Shown piece after piece: positions 33,883-45,207 of a DNA stretch of 64,000 nucleotides (within the stretch, counting starts at the first letter, position 1; every line of letters begins with the position of its first letter). Made by a program: the position numbers and the translations under genes. The notes below the pieces were generated by a model. The model worked only from the letters and a program-made list of their open reading frames with translations. It was not told the DNA's origin and searched no databases. Source of the stretch: Chaetoderma sp. LZ-2023a (lineage: Eukaryota > Mollusca > Caudofoveata > Chaetodermatida > Chaetodermatidae); contig CM067370.1 in assembly GCA_034401795.1 (NCBI GenBank), positions 102,118,028 to 102,182,027 on the forward strand. Direction: 5' to 3'.

Positions 33883-34867
33883 TCAATACCGGTTGCGACC
33901 TCTGCGTGCATTAACCACTGCCGTACATCGCTTTCTCATGCTTCGAATTAAGCACCTGAAGAGGAATCGCATCCCATTCCTGGAGCAGTGCAGCTTCGCA
34001 CATTGTGAAGATGTGGATGGTTATCACACACCATACAGCCAAGAATGTCCCACACGTGTTCGATAGGAGACAGGTCCGGTGATCGCGCTGGCCAGTCCAT
34101 CACCGGAACGTTGTTAGCCTCAAGGAATGAGGATGGGCATTGTCTTGCTGGAACATAAAGTCTGCATGATGCTGCATAAAAGGGATGACAACAGGGGCGA
34201 CAACTTCTTCACAGTAACGTTGAGCCGTTAAATTTCCGCGAATCACAATAAGATCTGTTTTGCCATTTTCATGGATTCCAGCCCACACCATGACACTACC
34301 GCTACCGAATCTATCGTGCTGAATGATGTTGGCTGCATCATACCATTCTAAACGTCGCCAAACCCGTTGCCTACCATCCGCCACACCCACACAAAAACTC
34401 GACTCATCACTCAACACAACGTGGCTCCATTGTTGAGCACGCCATCGCTGATGAGTTCTTGCTCATGCAAACCGATTCTCGATGTGACGCTCTGTAAGCG
34501 GAACAGCAATAAGTGGACGACGGGCATGCAGTCCAGTATCATGGAGTCTGTTTCGCACAGTTTGTGCATGCACTGTAGTGCCGGTAGCGGTGTACAAATT
34601 ACGGGACAGCCGCAGCGCAGTCTCAAACCTGTGACGTCGTGATGACGCCACTAAGTAGCGGTCTTCTCGTGGTGGTGTTGCTCTCGGTCTACCAGATCGT
34701 GGTCGGTCATTAACATGTCTAGTTTCCTGCTCACGTTGGCGGAGATGGGAAGTGGTTGAGGCATGAACATTAAAATGTCGAGCAACACCGCGAACGCTCT
34801 GCCCAGCAGCGAGTCTTCCCATTGCTTCATGGCGCTGATTTTCGGGTAGCCCTGGGCGGCGGCCCAT
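33883..34867 (-). pseudogene. Tc1/mariner transposase pseudogene
   Basis: On the minus strand a Tc1-type transposase starts MGRRPGLPENQRHEAMGRLA at 34867 and shows a helix-turn-helix N-terminus, the GRPRA motif (near 34690), HVVLSDESSF (first catalytic Asp, near 34415), FQQDNAHPH (second Asp, near 34135) and WPARSPDLSPIEHVWD (catalytic Glu, near 34080). It ends in GRNRY near 33885. The Asp and Glu fit DD34E. The frame has one in-frame TGA near 34463 (an Arg codon is expected) and about three frameshifts in the last third. A TIR-like end (TACTGAGCC in reverse complement) lies at 35127-35155; the other TIR was not found. An inactive, moderately old copy. Confidence 0.9.
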
Positions 34868-35530
34868 GTTCGGTATGGTAAACTTTGAAGCGTTTTCTGT
34901 TAACATTCGTTATCTGCTTTTGCAATATGGTGAATTTTTGCCTTCGCTACCCGCCAATGTGGGCCAGTGCATGAAAAATGCATTTTCACATGCAGTAAGC
35001 ATGCGGCCGAGAAATGTAAGAAATGATTTGCATTTCTTCATGATCAGCGAGACATTACACTGACGAAACATGCCTGCAAATTTGGTTAGAAATGGACGCA
35101 TAGTTTTATTACAACAAACCAAACTTCACTGTTGCTGAACTTTTTTGGCTCAGTATATATATTATTATTTTAGGAAAATTTTCTGGAAAAATATCGGAAA
35201 ATTTTCCGGAAAAATAACATTTCAATTTCCAGAAAACTATACATACTTATATGTAAGCTGTTGAATAATTTGAAACTAATTTGACTGGGTGCTGTTGCTA
35301 TGGTAGCAGCATCCAATTCATACAACTTGATAGAATATTAAGTGTTTATGACAGACATAATCACATCATTCATGAATGATGATGTAATTGATTTAATGAC
35401 AGCCTACATGTGACGTAGTTGATTATGACATCATATGATTGCGTGAGAGACTGGATTCCTCTGACCTCTATTGCAATGAGGATTTGTCTAAGATCATTTC
35501 TCTGAATTACTATTTTGCTTTATTTTCTAG
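34868..35530. other. Tc1 5' flank and GTF2H1 upstream region
   Basis: Contains the Tc1 terminus at 35127-35155, iterated GGAAAATTTTCC-like words at 35165-35240, and a family P2-like hairpin at about 35275-35330 (GGGTGCTGTTGCTATGG and partner). A good acceptor (TTTGCTTTATTTTCTAG) ends at 35530, so this stretch is probably a 5'-UTR intron of GTF2H1. No promoter was identified. Confidence 0.55.
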
Positions 35531-35693
35531 CTTGAAACCATGTCTCGCTCAACAGAAGATGTTCTTCTCATTGTCAATCATATTCGTCACAAAAAGACAG
35601 ATGGGGCCCTATATCTTATGTCTGAACGACTGGCATGGATGCAACCCACAAAAGACAGCTTCACCATCAGCCATATGTATGCAGACATTAAAA
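35531..35693 (+). CDS. GTF2H1: GTF2H1 first coding exon
   Basis: An acceptor before 35531 indicates an upstream non-coding exon. Nine bases of 5' UTR precede ATG at 35540. Codes for the first strands of the PH domain up to SHMYADIK. Donor GTGAGT at 35694; splits a codon after base 1. Confidence 0.93.
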
Positions 35694-38600
35694 GTGAGTA
35701 ATCAATCTTTTTACCCTTTAACACTTATATAAGCCAAAGACAGCTTCTGCAGTGATCTTGAGAAATGTCCATTTGTAGACCAAGCAAAGACTAGTGTTGA
35801 AAATTTACCACTGGAATGACCGGCTCGATAACCGAGCTAGTCATTCCAGTGATACATTTTCAAAAAAGGTCTTCTTTTGGTCTGTAAATGGACATTTTCT
35901 ATAAGAAAACTGAAATTTTTTTGGGAATAAATTTGAGTGGTAAAGGGTTAATGCTCATGATTTTTCAAGAAACTTTAAAGTTTCACTTATTAAATTACAT
36001 TTACACACTAAGACTATTTTTTTTAATGTACCTCTAGAAATTGTACTGGTCCGGTTATTGAGCCACTCATTCTATTAGTAAATCTGAAAAAATACTCTTC
36101 TCTTGGCATGTAAATGGACATTCCCCAAGGCCAAGACCTGTCAGGGTTCGCACAAAAATGAATAGTGCTTGAATATTGCCCCGTGCCTTGAAAAGTGCTT
36201 GCATTTTGTGTCAACCTTGAAAAGTACAAATGTACTTGAAAACCCATGAGCTGCCTTGAAAAGTGCTTGAATTTGACAAAAATGATGCACCCCCCCCCCC
36301 CCCCCCTATAGTTAACCGCGAATCGCCGAAAAAACAGTCTTGGCGTGATTAAATACCTTCCTTATAAAAATATTTTAAGACCAAATTTATGTACCAAACA
36401 ACAAGGACGGGAGAAAATGTGCATCAATTTTGTAACGCCGATCAACATTAAATGATCCAAATTGAATTATTACGAACGACAATATAGCCGGCTTCTTAAG
36501 TTGGCGAGCCAGCGATTCTTGCGATGGGAGGCATCATGTTCTCGCGAGATATTATACGCTAATGGGAGTTTATCAAACGGGTACCCGTTCTTTAAGATCA
36601 GTATAATACTCAGTTCCTATCGCGCAATGATAATATATAGATATTCCCGAGTTCCGAGTCCCCGATTCCAGAATATTTATATCCGAGTACTCGCTCTAAA
36701 ATAAGCTCTTCAATTGGAGGCGAAACATGTGATTTGTATTTTTTCGCGACACCATTGTATATCAAATTGTGGATTAATTTTGATGTAATAAACGAGCTTT
36801 ATTAAAGGATACGCAATATTTAGGCGCTCAAATCAAATAATTTCACTTCCCCGGTGATGTTTTGAGGTATACATTAAACATAGGCGTAGGCGGTGGGAAT
36901 TTTTACGGGAGAAAATACGTTGAACTTCCATGGTATCAATTTTAGAAAACTTTTTGGGGAAAACTAATATAAGCCCACCCGCTTTCTCAGAGATGTTTGG
37001 TTGGAAATTGAACACCTCTTGTCCTAATAGAAGCCTAGGCTACTATTAAGCGAAATACGGTAGATCATCTCGTTGATTAATATTGTATAATTTCAACCGA
37101 ATAAGACACACTGTGCCACTTTCCGCAAAGCAATTATAAATTCTCCCAACATCGCCATAGTGTTACACGTACTGTGACTTGTCCTGATCGGAAATGAATC
37201 GGGAACCAGTCTCATGGCAAGAAGCACTATAGCCCATAGATAGCCATTTTCCTTCCGCAAAGCAGTTATAAATTCTCCCAACATCATGTCACCTATTCAC
37301 GAGGTAAACACTACGTTGTAGTAAAAGTTTTAAAATAGTGGCCATCAATGTGAAACTTTTCACGCGAATTATGATTATGCCGTTTGGAAAATGTGTTTAT
37401 AACCCTGTATGGGTAAGGACATATAGATGGGTTAGTTAGTGCCACGAGCGATATACATAAAGCATGCTGCAATATATGTCGGAAAGACATTGAAATTGGT
37501 GCCATGGGAGAAAGTGGTCTCAAATCCTACTCAAAAAGCGAGAAACATCGCAAACTTGAAAAAGCTACTGACGGTTCCTATTGGATTTATTTCGGATTAA
37601 AAAATCTCCAGTTGCATCTACGAGTTGTAGGAATAGCTCGCCACCAGATCAAATGAAAACTATTGTGATGCCGACCATTATAACTTAAGCATATAATGTC
37701 CAAATTTGGTGTCAATGAATTTACAATTTGCTCATAGAAAATGTTCATTTGTAAACCAGGATAGGACTATTTTTGAAACTATAGCACTGGAATGACTGGC
37801 TGTTTTATCATGCCAGTCATTCCAGTGATACATTTTCAAAACTAATCTTCCATTTGTCTACAATCTGACATTTCTCAACAAGACCCCTTGGCCACTATTT
37901 TAAATTGCAGAGCCCAGTTTTGGGACTCAGATTTAACCCTTTAGTGGTCAAGGTGGCCAAAACTGCCGTCTGCAATTGTCTTTAGCAATGTCCATTTTCA
38001 AGCCAAGAGAAGACTATTTTTGAAAATTTATCACTAGAATGACTGGGTCGATAAACGAACCAGCAATTCTAGTCGTAATTTATTTTAAATGCTCTTCTGG
38101 CCTGCAAATGGGCATTCATTAAGCAATGATGATAATTTTCTTAACCTGTCTTGATCTATAAAGGGTTTAAGAATAAATAAAAAACAACATTACTGCCTTT
38201 TAGATTTCTTAGATTATTTGCTTCTAATCTTGTTCAGAATGGAAAAATAGTCCTTGAAAATGATAAATATTGTCCTTGAAAAGTGCTTAAATAGTGCTTG
38301 AATTTGATTTTCTCAAACCTGTACGAACCCTGCCTGTGCAATGGCAGGTTTTTGATTATAAATTAAATTCTTGAAAATCTACAACTTGAATAACTGGCTC
38401 AGTAACTGAACCAGTCATTCTAGTGATAGCCAGGAGACATTTTCCATGAGAGAATTTAAGGTTTTTTGACCGAATTGATCGTTGAAAATACTGATTTCTC
38501 ATGATACAACTAGAAGGCATTTTACAGCTGACTTGTTAAAATGTGTTACATTTGGAAAGCTCATCTTTGTGCTAATATATCGTTTTCTTTGTAAATTTTG

Positions 38601-41600
38601 TACATGTAGTTCAGAAGATCTCACCAGATAGCAAAGATAAAGTGCAATTGCAAGTTGTTATGCATGACAGTAGTGCAAACACATTTCATTTTGTGAATCC
38701 TGCTGGCCGAACCAGTCAACAAGCTGACCGAGAGAGTGTCAAAGACTTGCTACAACAGTTATTGCCAAAATTTCGTCATAAAATCAGTAGCGAACTCGAG
38801 GAGAAAAATAGGTATTTATGTACGCCTACTTGCTGGCGCCAGAACAATTAACAATGACTTAGTGCTATCATTGCTATGGCTGTATGACATAGCAATGATC
38901 GCTATGTTTTAAAAACTTATTTTATTCAATGGAAATCATATGTTTTAGCTCACCTATACCATTGCTGAGCTTAAGTCAGTTTATGCAATGGCAAGTTGTC
39001 TGACGTATGGTATATTGTCTATCAGCAATTGTGACACCTTTTGTCATTTCTTTGGAAATTCAATTGTTCCATATGATAGGAGCCCTATTTAGAAATGCGT
39101 ACAAATAGAAAATCCAGTATGGTCATAAGGCAAAGTTTTGATGATTTAATGTCTTATAATATCAGCTGTGATGTTAACTTCATGACTGTTCTGATTTTCA
39201 TGAGGTTGATTGCCACAAGGTGGAGGGCCCGAGCAGTAGATGGGTTGGCTGATTCCTGATAGTGTCATCCATTAAATACATCAATTACAATACAAAGACT
39301 GCATTGGCGATATAACAACATACCATAGGCAGCTTTGTCAAAAATGTGATGGACAGTCGGACATAATGACTTACCTCTTTAAAGCTTACAGACCAAACAC
39401 AAGAAATTCTTTATGAACTTAGGAACATTCTGTTGAATCTTTTAGAAACTAATTTGGCATCAACCGTTTGAAATGGAGATATAATTATGCTCGCTTCATA
39501 AGGAGAAGAGAGTATTGCGATCATGTGCGTGCATGTATGGAGGTGCATCTGCCTGTGTCTCTGTGTATCTATGTGCGTGTGTGTATCTGTCTGTGTCTCA
39601 AAAACTGCTCATCCAATTTGGCTAAAATTTTAACAAAGAATCTAGATCGGATGACATTGTAGATCTGTGGATATCTCGGAAGCTGCTGTTAGCGTAGGAA
39701 AGGGTGTGACCATACACTAATGTTCCGCAACTTTGTGCATGATAAACAAAGATCCAGAAAATTTGAATGCATTTGACAATGTTACAAAAACGTGTGTCCA
39801 TCTTGTTTACTGATGTGTCACGTTTGAAAATCTGTTGACCATTTTATCACTGTTGTAGTAAAACCACAACTACCCACATACTGATCACTCATTTACACTA
39901 CTTCTTGTTCTAGGTTATTACAGGAAGATCGTGAATTATTTCAGCTGTACAAAGACTTGGTGGTTAGTCAGGTGATCACAGCTGAAGAATTCTGGGCTAA
40001 CAGAGCTAGTGTAAGTTCACCTCACATGTCTTGACCTGATGTGTGTTGTACACATATATATGAATACTTTTCAATTTAAACATTAAATTTGTAAGGGGTT
40101 GTTAATGGTCTGTCCCATAGAACTTGGTTTATCGTACATGTACCATAATATCCATATGGACACAGACAGGCAACGTCAATATAAAATATAAAAATAATTA
40201 TGTCCCCATAACGCATGGAGAGAGAGAGTGTGTGCGCGCGTGCGTGCGCGTCCGTGGGTAATTTAAACTATGTATTTGTGTGGTATGTTAAATGTATTTT
40301 TGATAGTGTAACAAGTAAAGTATTCTAGAGAATTCACATTGTCGCCTGCCCACCTTTTAAATAACTGTTGTTTTTTTACCTCAAGAGAGTTCTTCAAGAT
40401 GATGAGTGCAGCCATCGAATGGCATCGATGCCACCTTCATTTACCCATAATGGCATACGCACACACACACACACGCACACACACCATCATGGTAAGGAAT
40501 CCCATTATCATTTCATTGATTCAGCCGATCATAGCCATGGACATAAAGGTGCTAACAAACTCCCAGGGTCGAGACTGATTGGACTAGCTGCCTGTTAGCA
40601 TGTTTATTAGTCCTGTACATAGACATCCCAAGTCTAATATGTATTTAATACTGATATTAAAGATATTGGTTTCCTGCTCTTTGTTTGCCAAACGAAAACT
40701 CTATGCTTTAAGCACGCAATTCAAACAGTTAATGTGCAGCAAATTAAGTTCTTTGTTATAGTAAAAAAACTATATGCAAATTAAATTACAAAATGTGCAT
40801 TCCTTGTTTGATTTGTATCTTTTCAGAAACTGACCAATCATGGTCGGAATGAAAACAAGCAGGAAGTCGGAATCTCGGCCGCTTTCTTGGTAATTTGTGT
40901 GCTATATATCTGTGATTAAAAAACTATATTCTAATATTCGTTGTTTTTTTCAAACTTTACATAGTGATAGATCCAGTACACGGTCTCTGTCAAGAAATGG
41001 GAATAAAATGTTAAACAGATTAAAAATGTCAAAAGTGTTATCTGTTAAAGGCAATCACAAACGAGAATTAGATTTCAATAAGAATGACCAAAACAAAAAA
41101 AATTGATTTTATCATATATTATAAATTAAGAAGTTGACTGATTGTCTCAAAAACTCTATCATTGTTAGCGACTATCCGTCGTCCGTCAACTTTTCCCTTA
41201 AATGACTCCTCAAGAACCTCTGGGCCAATTTGAATGAATGAATGAATGATAGTGCATTTATATTGCGCTGAACTCCATGCGATTGCATGGTCTAAGCGCT
41301 GTATATCTCATCCCCTGTTCATTTGACAGTGCCCCGGCAGCCACATACGGCGCACAGAGAGCTATGCCATCACAGGTACCTATTTACAGCTAGGTTGACT
41401 GGAGCAACGCAGAGTTAAGTGACTTGCTCAAGGACACAACCTAGCAGACCGGCCAGGAAGCGAACTTGCGAACCTGGAGTTACGAGCTCAAGTTCCTAAC
41501 CACTCAGCCAGCACGCCTCTAATTTCAATTATATTTGGCAGGATGTATCCTTAGGGCATAGGGATCCAAGTTTATTCAAACGAAGCCGATCAGGCAATTT

Positions 41601-43133
41601 GGCCGGTGGCCATCTTTGATTTTGGCCGATTTTTAGAAACGTCTTTAAAAATCTCCGAAACCGCTTGAGGGATTGAAGCAAACCTCATGGCATATGATCT
41701 ATGGCAAGAGCTAAACCAAGTTTGTTCAAGGGAACTTGATTGGTCAAATGGTTCAGCGGCCATCTTGGTTGACCTAGTTTTAGCGAAAATGACTTCTCCA
41801 GAACCGCTGAAAGGATCAGGCTGAAATTTGGCAGATATGGTTAGAGCCTAATGGCCATTAAAGTTTGTTCAAGAGAAGTTAACCCATCAAAAAATATGGC
41901 CACGTGGGCCAATCAAAATATAGCGTGTTTGCCGGCCATATTGGATTTTTTTATTTGACAGATTTTGAGGCTGAAATTGGTTTTATGTAGGTTTTGTGGT
42001 ATTCTGATCTCAAATTTGCAATTTTCGAAACTGTCGGATAAATGGTTTAGCGGCCATCTTGGATCATTTACCTGGCAAAATCTCCCATACTAAAGCAATG
42101 GGACATTTAAAATGTATTATTCTCACGCCATCTTGGATTCTTGTCGATTTTTTGAAATGTCTAAAAAAATCTCCAAATCCGCTTGCGGGATCAATTCAAA
42201 ATGCATGAAATATCATCTAGGGCAACAGGCGGCACCAAGTTTGTTCAAGGGAACTTGATTGGTCAAATGTTTTGGCGGCCATCTTCGATAACCTATTTTT
42301 TGCCAAAACAACTCTAGAACCACTGAGCAGATTGGGCCGAAATTTGGAAGAAATGACTAGGCATTGAGCACCATTAAAGTTTTTTATGGGAAGGATCTAC
42401 GTCAGAAACATGGGCGCAGTGGACCAATCAAAATGTAGTGTGTTTGGCGGCCATATTGGACTTGCAAAAATGTCCACAAACTCATTTAAAAGACTACTAA
42501 ACCACCCGCCAACAATTTTGACAAAATTGCATAGTGCTACAGGTGAGCAACACAGGCCCCTTGGGCCTCTTGTATTAAAATATAGGTTTTACGGCTTTAC
42601 TCAAAGATGTCGACAACACCTTTCAGCAAGTGTAGATATCGGGAGTTGCTAACATCTTTCAGTATCCGGTTCAACAGCAGTTCAATATATATTCTAGAAA
42701 TAATCAGGTAATCACAGCACTGTTAAAGTAAATATGTAAATGAACACTTACCTATTCTGTAAATGTTTCATTTTAACCCTTTCACTGACAAATCCCCTGC
42801 AAGTATATTCTTTACTATTTATCACTTATTCTCTTGATTATTTTTAAATCATTTTGACTGGAAACTGTTGCTTCCTTAGACAGCAATGGCTTCCAGGCAA
42901 ATTGTTTAAAGATATTCAACAGTTCCTGTATGGCTGTCTCAAAATTAAGATATGGGGAAATCATCGGTGAAAGAGTTAATACAATCCCATAATAAAATTA
43001 AACATTATTAACTACCTCTAATTTTCTGTGTTTCAACAGGCAGATATCAAACCACAAACAGATGGCTGTAATGGCTTGAAGTATAACTTAACAGCTGACA
43101 TTATAGAATCCATATTCAAAACATATCCAATGG
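35540..43133 (+). CDS. GTF2H1: General transcription factor IIH subunit 1 (p62), N-terminal 203 codons in five exons
   Basis: Coding exons: 35540-35693, 38610-38811, 39914-40010, 40827-40889 and 43040-43133, all with GT-AG introns. They join in phase into 203 codons plus one base. p62 is a core TFIIH subunit in the nucleus; it helps hold the XPB/XPD/p44 complex for transcription start and nucleotide excision repair. The product starts [19 protein letters not shown] and follows human p62 closely: PH domain (about residues 1-108, which binds acidic tails of activators, TFIIE and XPC), BSD1 (about 100-150, with [20 protein letters not shown]), a short linker, the conserved [21 protein letters not shown] stretch, and the start of BSD2. 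Human p62 is 548 residues, so exons for about 345 more must lie right of the window. The start at 35540 has a good context (ACCATG). Confidence 0.97.
35714..35947. mobile_element. Palindromic MITE, family P1, in GTF2H1 intron 1
   Basis: Ends CCCTTTAACACTTATA and, in reverse complement, CCCTTTACCACTCAAAT. TTAA is at 35948-35951 on the right; the left target has drifted to TTTA. The interior is the P1 palindrome with GGAATGACCGGCTCGATAAC facing GAGCTAGTCATTCC. Confidence 0.75.
36040..36125. repeat. P1 palindrome, partial copy
   Basis: GGTCCGGTTATTGAGCCACTCATTC and the outer block CTCTTCTCTTGGCATGTAAATGGACATT match the right arm of the P1 family; the left arm is short. Confidence 0.6.
36720..37015. 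repeat. Family C fragment, intron 1
   Basis: Shares GTGATTTGTATTTTTTCGCG, CGCAATATTTAGGCG and ATACATTAAACATAGGCGTAGG with 52735-52900. Both termini are missing. Confidence 0.65.
37736..37870. repeat. P1 palindrome, intron 1
   Basis: CACTGGAATGACTGGCTGTT faces ATGCCAGTCATTCCAGTG across a short loop; the outer arms are AAATGTTCATTTGTAAACC and a weaker partner. Confidence 0.75.
37937..38165. mobile_element. TTAA-flanked palindromic MITE, family P1, intron 1
   Basis: TTAA at 37933-37936 and 38167-38170. The ends are CCCTTTAGTGGTCAAGG and, in reverse complement, CCCTTTATAGATCAAGA. The interior is a P1 palindrome (TCACTAGAATGACTGGG and partner). Confidence 0.75.
38360..38450. repeat. P1 palindrome, partial copy, intron 1
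   Basis: AATAACTGGCTCAGTAACTG faces GAACCAGTCATTCTAGTG; the outer arms are degraded. Confidence 0.6.
38610..38811 (+). CDS. GTF2H1: GTF2H1 coding exon 2
   Basis: Acceptor TGTAG before 38610 and donor GTATTT after 38811. Codes [15 protein letters not shown] through [14 protein letters not shown] to ELEEKN, the rest of the PH domain and its C-terminal helix. Confidence 0.95.
39914..40010 (+). CDS. GTF2H1: GTF2H1 coding exon 3
   Basis: Acceptor TTCTAG and donor GTAAGT. Codes [20 protein letters not shown] followed by [13 protein letters not shown], the core of BSD1 with its conserved Phe-Trp. Confidence 0.95.
40217..40487. repeat. Dinucleotide microsatellites in intron 3
   Basis: AG/TG/CG runs at about 40217-40256 and an AC run at about 40458-40487. 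The His/Thr-rich open frames over the AC run are a repeat artefact. Confidence 0.85.
40827..40889 (+). CDS. GTF2H1: GTF2H1 coding exon 4
   Basis: A 21-codon exon with acceptor TTTTCAG and donor GTAATT. Reads [20 protein letters not shown] plus Leu; [12 protein letters not shown] matches human [12 protein letters not shown]. Confidence 0.93.
41165..42575. repeat. Dispersed repeat G, copy 1, intron 4
   Basis: Built from the blocks GCCGATTTCAATTATATTTGGCAGG, CCTTAGGGCATAGGGATCC, GGCGGCCATCTTGGAT and ACCATTAAAGTTTGTTC, ending CCCCTTGGGCCTCTTGT. Copy 2 is at 60418-62219. Similar sequence is common in marine invertebrate DNA. Non-coding; contains a SINE. Confidence 0.75.
41232..41518 (-). mobile_element. 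tRNA-derived SINE
   Basis: On the minus strand the head reads GGCGTGCTGGCTGAGTGGTT (box A), followed by an AAGTTCGCTTCC-like box B about 35 nt later, a GACTTGCTC/GAGCAAGTCACTTAAC body, a GCGCTTAGACCATGCAATCG-type block, and an (ATTC)n tail. It interrupts repeat G exactly where copy 2 reads GATTTCAATTATATTTGG, with AATTT on both sides as a short target duplication. Confidence 0.75.
42777..42975. mobile_element. TTAA-flanked palindromic MITE, family P2, intron 4
   Basis: TTAA at 42773-42776 and 42976-42979. The ends are CCCTTTCACTGACAAATCCCC and, in reverse complement, CTCTTTCACCGATGATTTCCCC. The inner palindrome centres on TTGCTTCCTTAGACAGCAA. Confidence 0.85.
43040..43133 (+). CDS. GTF2H1: GTF2H1 coding exon 5
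   Basis: Acceptor TTTCAACAG and donor GTGAGT. Codes [20 protein letters not shown] and [11 protein letters not shown], the lead-in and first helix of BSD2. The next exon, expected to begin with the K/M-KY-x-x-NVP stretch, was not found up to 64000. Confidence 0.95.
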
Positions 43134-45053
43134 GTGAGTGAAGGATTCCTACATGGTCATTATTTCTGTAATATGCTTTAAGATTTGGTGGTTGACCCCA
43201 TCAAATATGTTTTTTACAGTGATCTACAGAAATGTTAATTTTAACCCATATCGGTCATACCACTATCGTACTCTTAGCACAAGTTACCCTTTTAATAGTT
43301 AAATTTGGTCATGAAAATCTAAGTATTTGATTATTGAAGGCTCATTTACAGGCCAAGAGATATCTCTGTTTCAAAATTTATTTTAAAAATAACTGACCAA
43401 GTTAGCGAGCTAGGCATTCCAGTGGCAAATTTATTTTAATTTCATTCCCTGCAAAATGATGATTCTTCAAGACCATTGCAGCAGCTGGTTTTAATAGGTC
43501 ACTCTAAGATAGTTAAATTTAATTATTTCCATACATGTATCTTTACAGTAAGTAGCAGGCCTGTGCTGTTACGTTTCGTATGGTAACCCGTCACAGGTTG
43601 CCTTATAGGGCCTATGGTAACCTAAAATAGGGTTGCCTTACAACTGAACAAGGAAACCTATGGTAACCCCTTTGAACCTGTTTTGGTTTAATGATCACAC
43701 TAAAGAATACATTTAATGTTAGTATTCAACTGTCATGACTTGTTAATTTGTTTTAAAGCATGACCAATCAATTTTTTTAACAATAAACAGTGTTACTGTC
43801 TTATTTATACTGTAACCATTTACTGACCACTACCATGATATGCCGTAATCTATGATGACTAGAATTATATATGATACACTCAACCTTCACCTGAGTGACA
43901 ACGGTTTTTGATGCATTTACAACTTCACAAACTGAGAAACAACTACATAATGTGAAACAGTATGGCTTAGTAAGAGCTTGAACTTCAGCAAATTTAATTA
44001 CACAGAAACTAGTACTAGGTTAACAATCCATTATTAGAATGTTAAATGAATTCTGACAAACATAGCGCAAGACTGTCATATGATCATAAACATGAAAGAA
44101 TTAAGAGTCAATTACATAACGCGTGTTTCAGAACAACTATACCAGAAAATCAGTGTTGAATATTTTGAAACAGATTGGACAGCAACCTGATACTATGAAG
44201 ATCCAGCAACATCTTCCAGTCAATTTGGTTTCTAAATATTCAAAGTATATGACTCAATGGCATTAACCTGCCCTTGTATTATTAAGAAAATAATTATATA
44301 GTGGGTTTCAGAACACCTGCTGTAATAGTACAATTGAAAATAAAACATGTTTACAGTTACTTTCATACATGTACATGATTATGAGACTACTAATATTATA
44401 TAAAATGGGTAATACCAGCCTACATCACTCACACAGTTGAATAAGACAATCCTTATCCAGACCATTTACCCAGTCCATTTACCAGACAAGCAGCAAATCC
44501 ATCTTATTCAATGGGCAAAAGGGGCACTTGCCATGGGCCCACTTAAGCACTTGCACTAGGGAGACAACTTACATATGCGACAAAAATGATAAAACTCATT
44601 ATCAAGCGTTTTAATCCATTTTGTGCCTATGTCAGGCCAGACCGGATCTTGCAGTTGTCTTGAGAAATGCTGATTTACAGACCAAGCGAAGACAATTTCT
44701 TAAAAATATACATCTGGAATGACGGAGTGACTCAATAATCGACCCAGTTATTCCAGTGGTAAATTTTCCAAAATAGTCTTCTCTTGGTCTGTAAATCAAC
44801 ATTTTCTGAGAAAATAAAAATATTTGTTTACCAAATTATAGGCATTAAATTAATTTGCCCTGGGCCCTCACACATAAAAAGACATAAATTATTGCTTCTG
44901 AGGTAGTGCAGAGGAATGTCCAGTTGCTGAAGAAAATAGTATTTAGACAAATTACTGCGGGAATGACTGGCTAATGAATTGAGTCACTCAGTCATTTCAG
45001 TGGTAATTTTTGTAAAATATTCTTATTGGTCAGCTAATGGCAATTCATTGACT
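43134..45053. other. GTF2H1 intron 5, first part
   Basis: No exon found. Contains degraded P1 palindromes at about 43335-43465, 44690-44815 and 44925-45045, and a short ATGGTAACC iteration at about 43580-43670. Confidence 0.6.
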
Positions 45054-45180
45054 GTCCATTTGCATGCCAAGAGAATACTATTTTTGAGATTTTGCCACTG
45101 GAATGACTGGCTCGGTTATTGAGCCAGTCATAACTGCGATACAATTTCAAAAATAGTATTCTCTTGGCATGCAAATGGAC
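45054..45180. repeat. P1 hairpin, 60-nt arms with 7-nt loop
   Basis: Arms 45054-45113 and 45121-45180 around loop GGTTATT. The outer 34 bp pair perfectly (GTCCATTTGCATGCCAAGAG onward) and the inner part less well. It is the best-preserved P1 palindrome here and lies 27 bp from the start of B2. Confidence 0.85.
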
Positions 45181-45207
45181 TTTCCTCAAGACCACTACAC
45201 AGACCGG

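Larger units (their letters stand above)
36142..38332. mobile_element. hAT-like element with CAGGGTTCGNACA termini, intron 1
   Basis: The left end reads CAGGGTTCGCACA and the right end TGTACGAACCCTG. Both continue into GTGCTTGAAT and CCTTGAAAAGTGCTTG blocks in inverted orientation. No transposase frame remains. The 2.2 kb interior holds a family C fragment, a P1 palindrome and a TTAA MITE, so it is an old, repeatedly hit copy. Target duplication is unclear (CCTGT on both sides). Confidence 0.65.

Noticed and set aside
40339-40598. His/Thr-rich frames
   Set aside because: Translation of an AC microsatellite within GTF2H1 intron 3.
41455-41520. Possible tRNA gene on the minus strand
   Set aside because: Box A and box B are present but the acceptor stem does not close, and the sequence continues into a SINE body with an ATTC tail.
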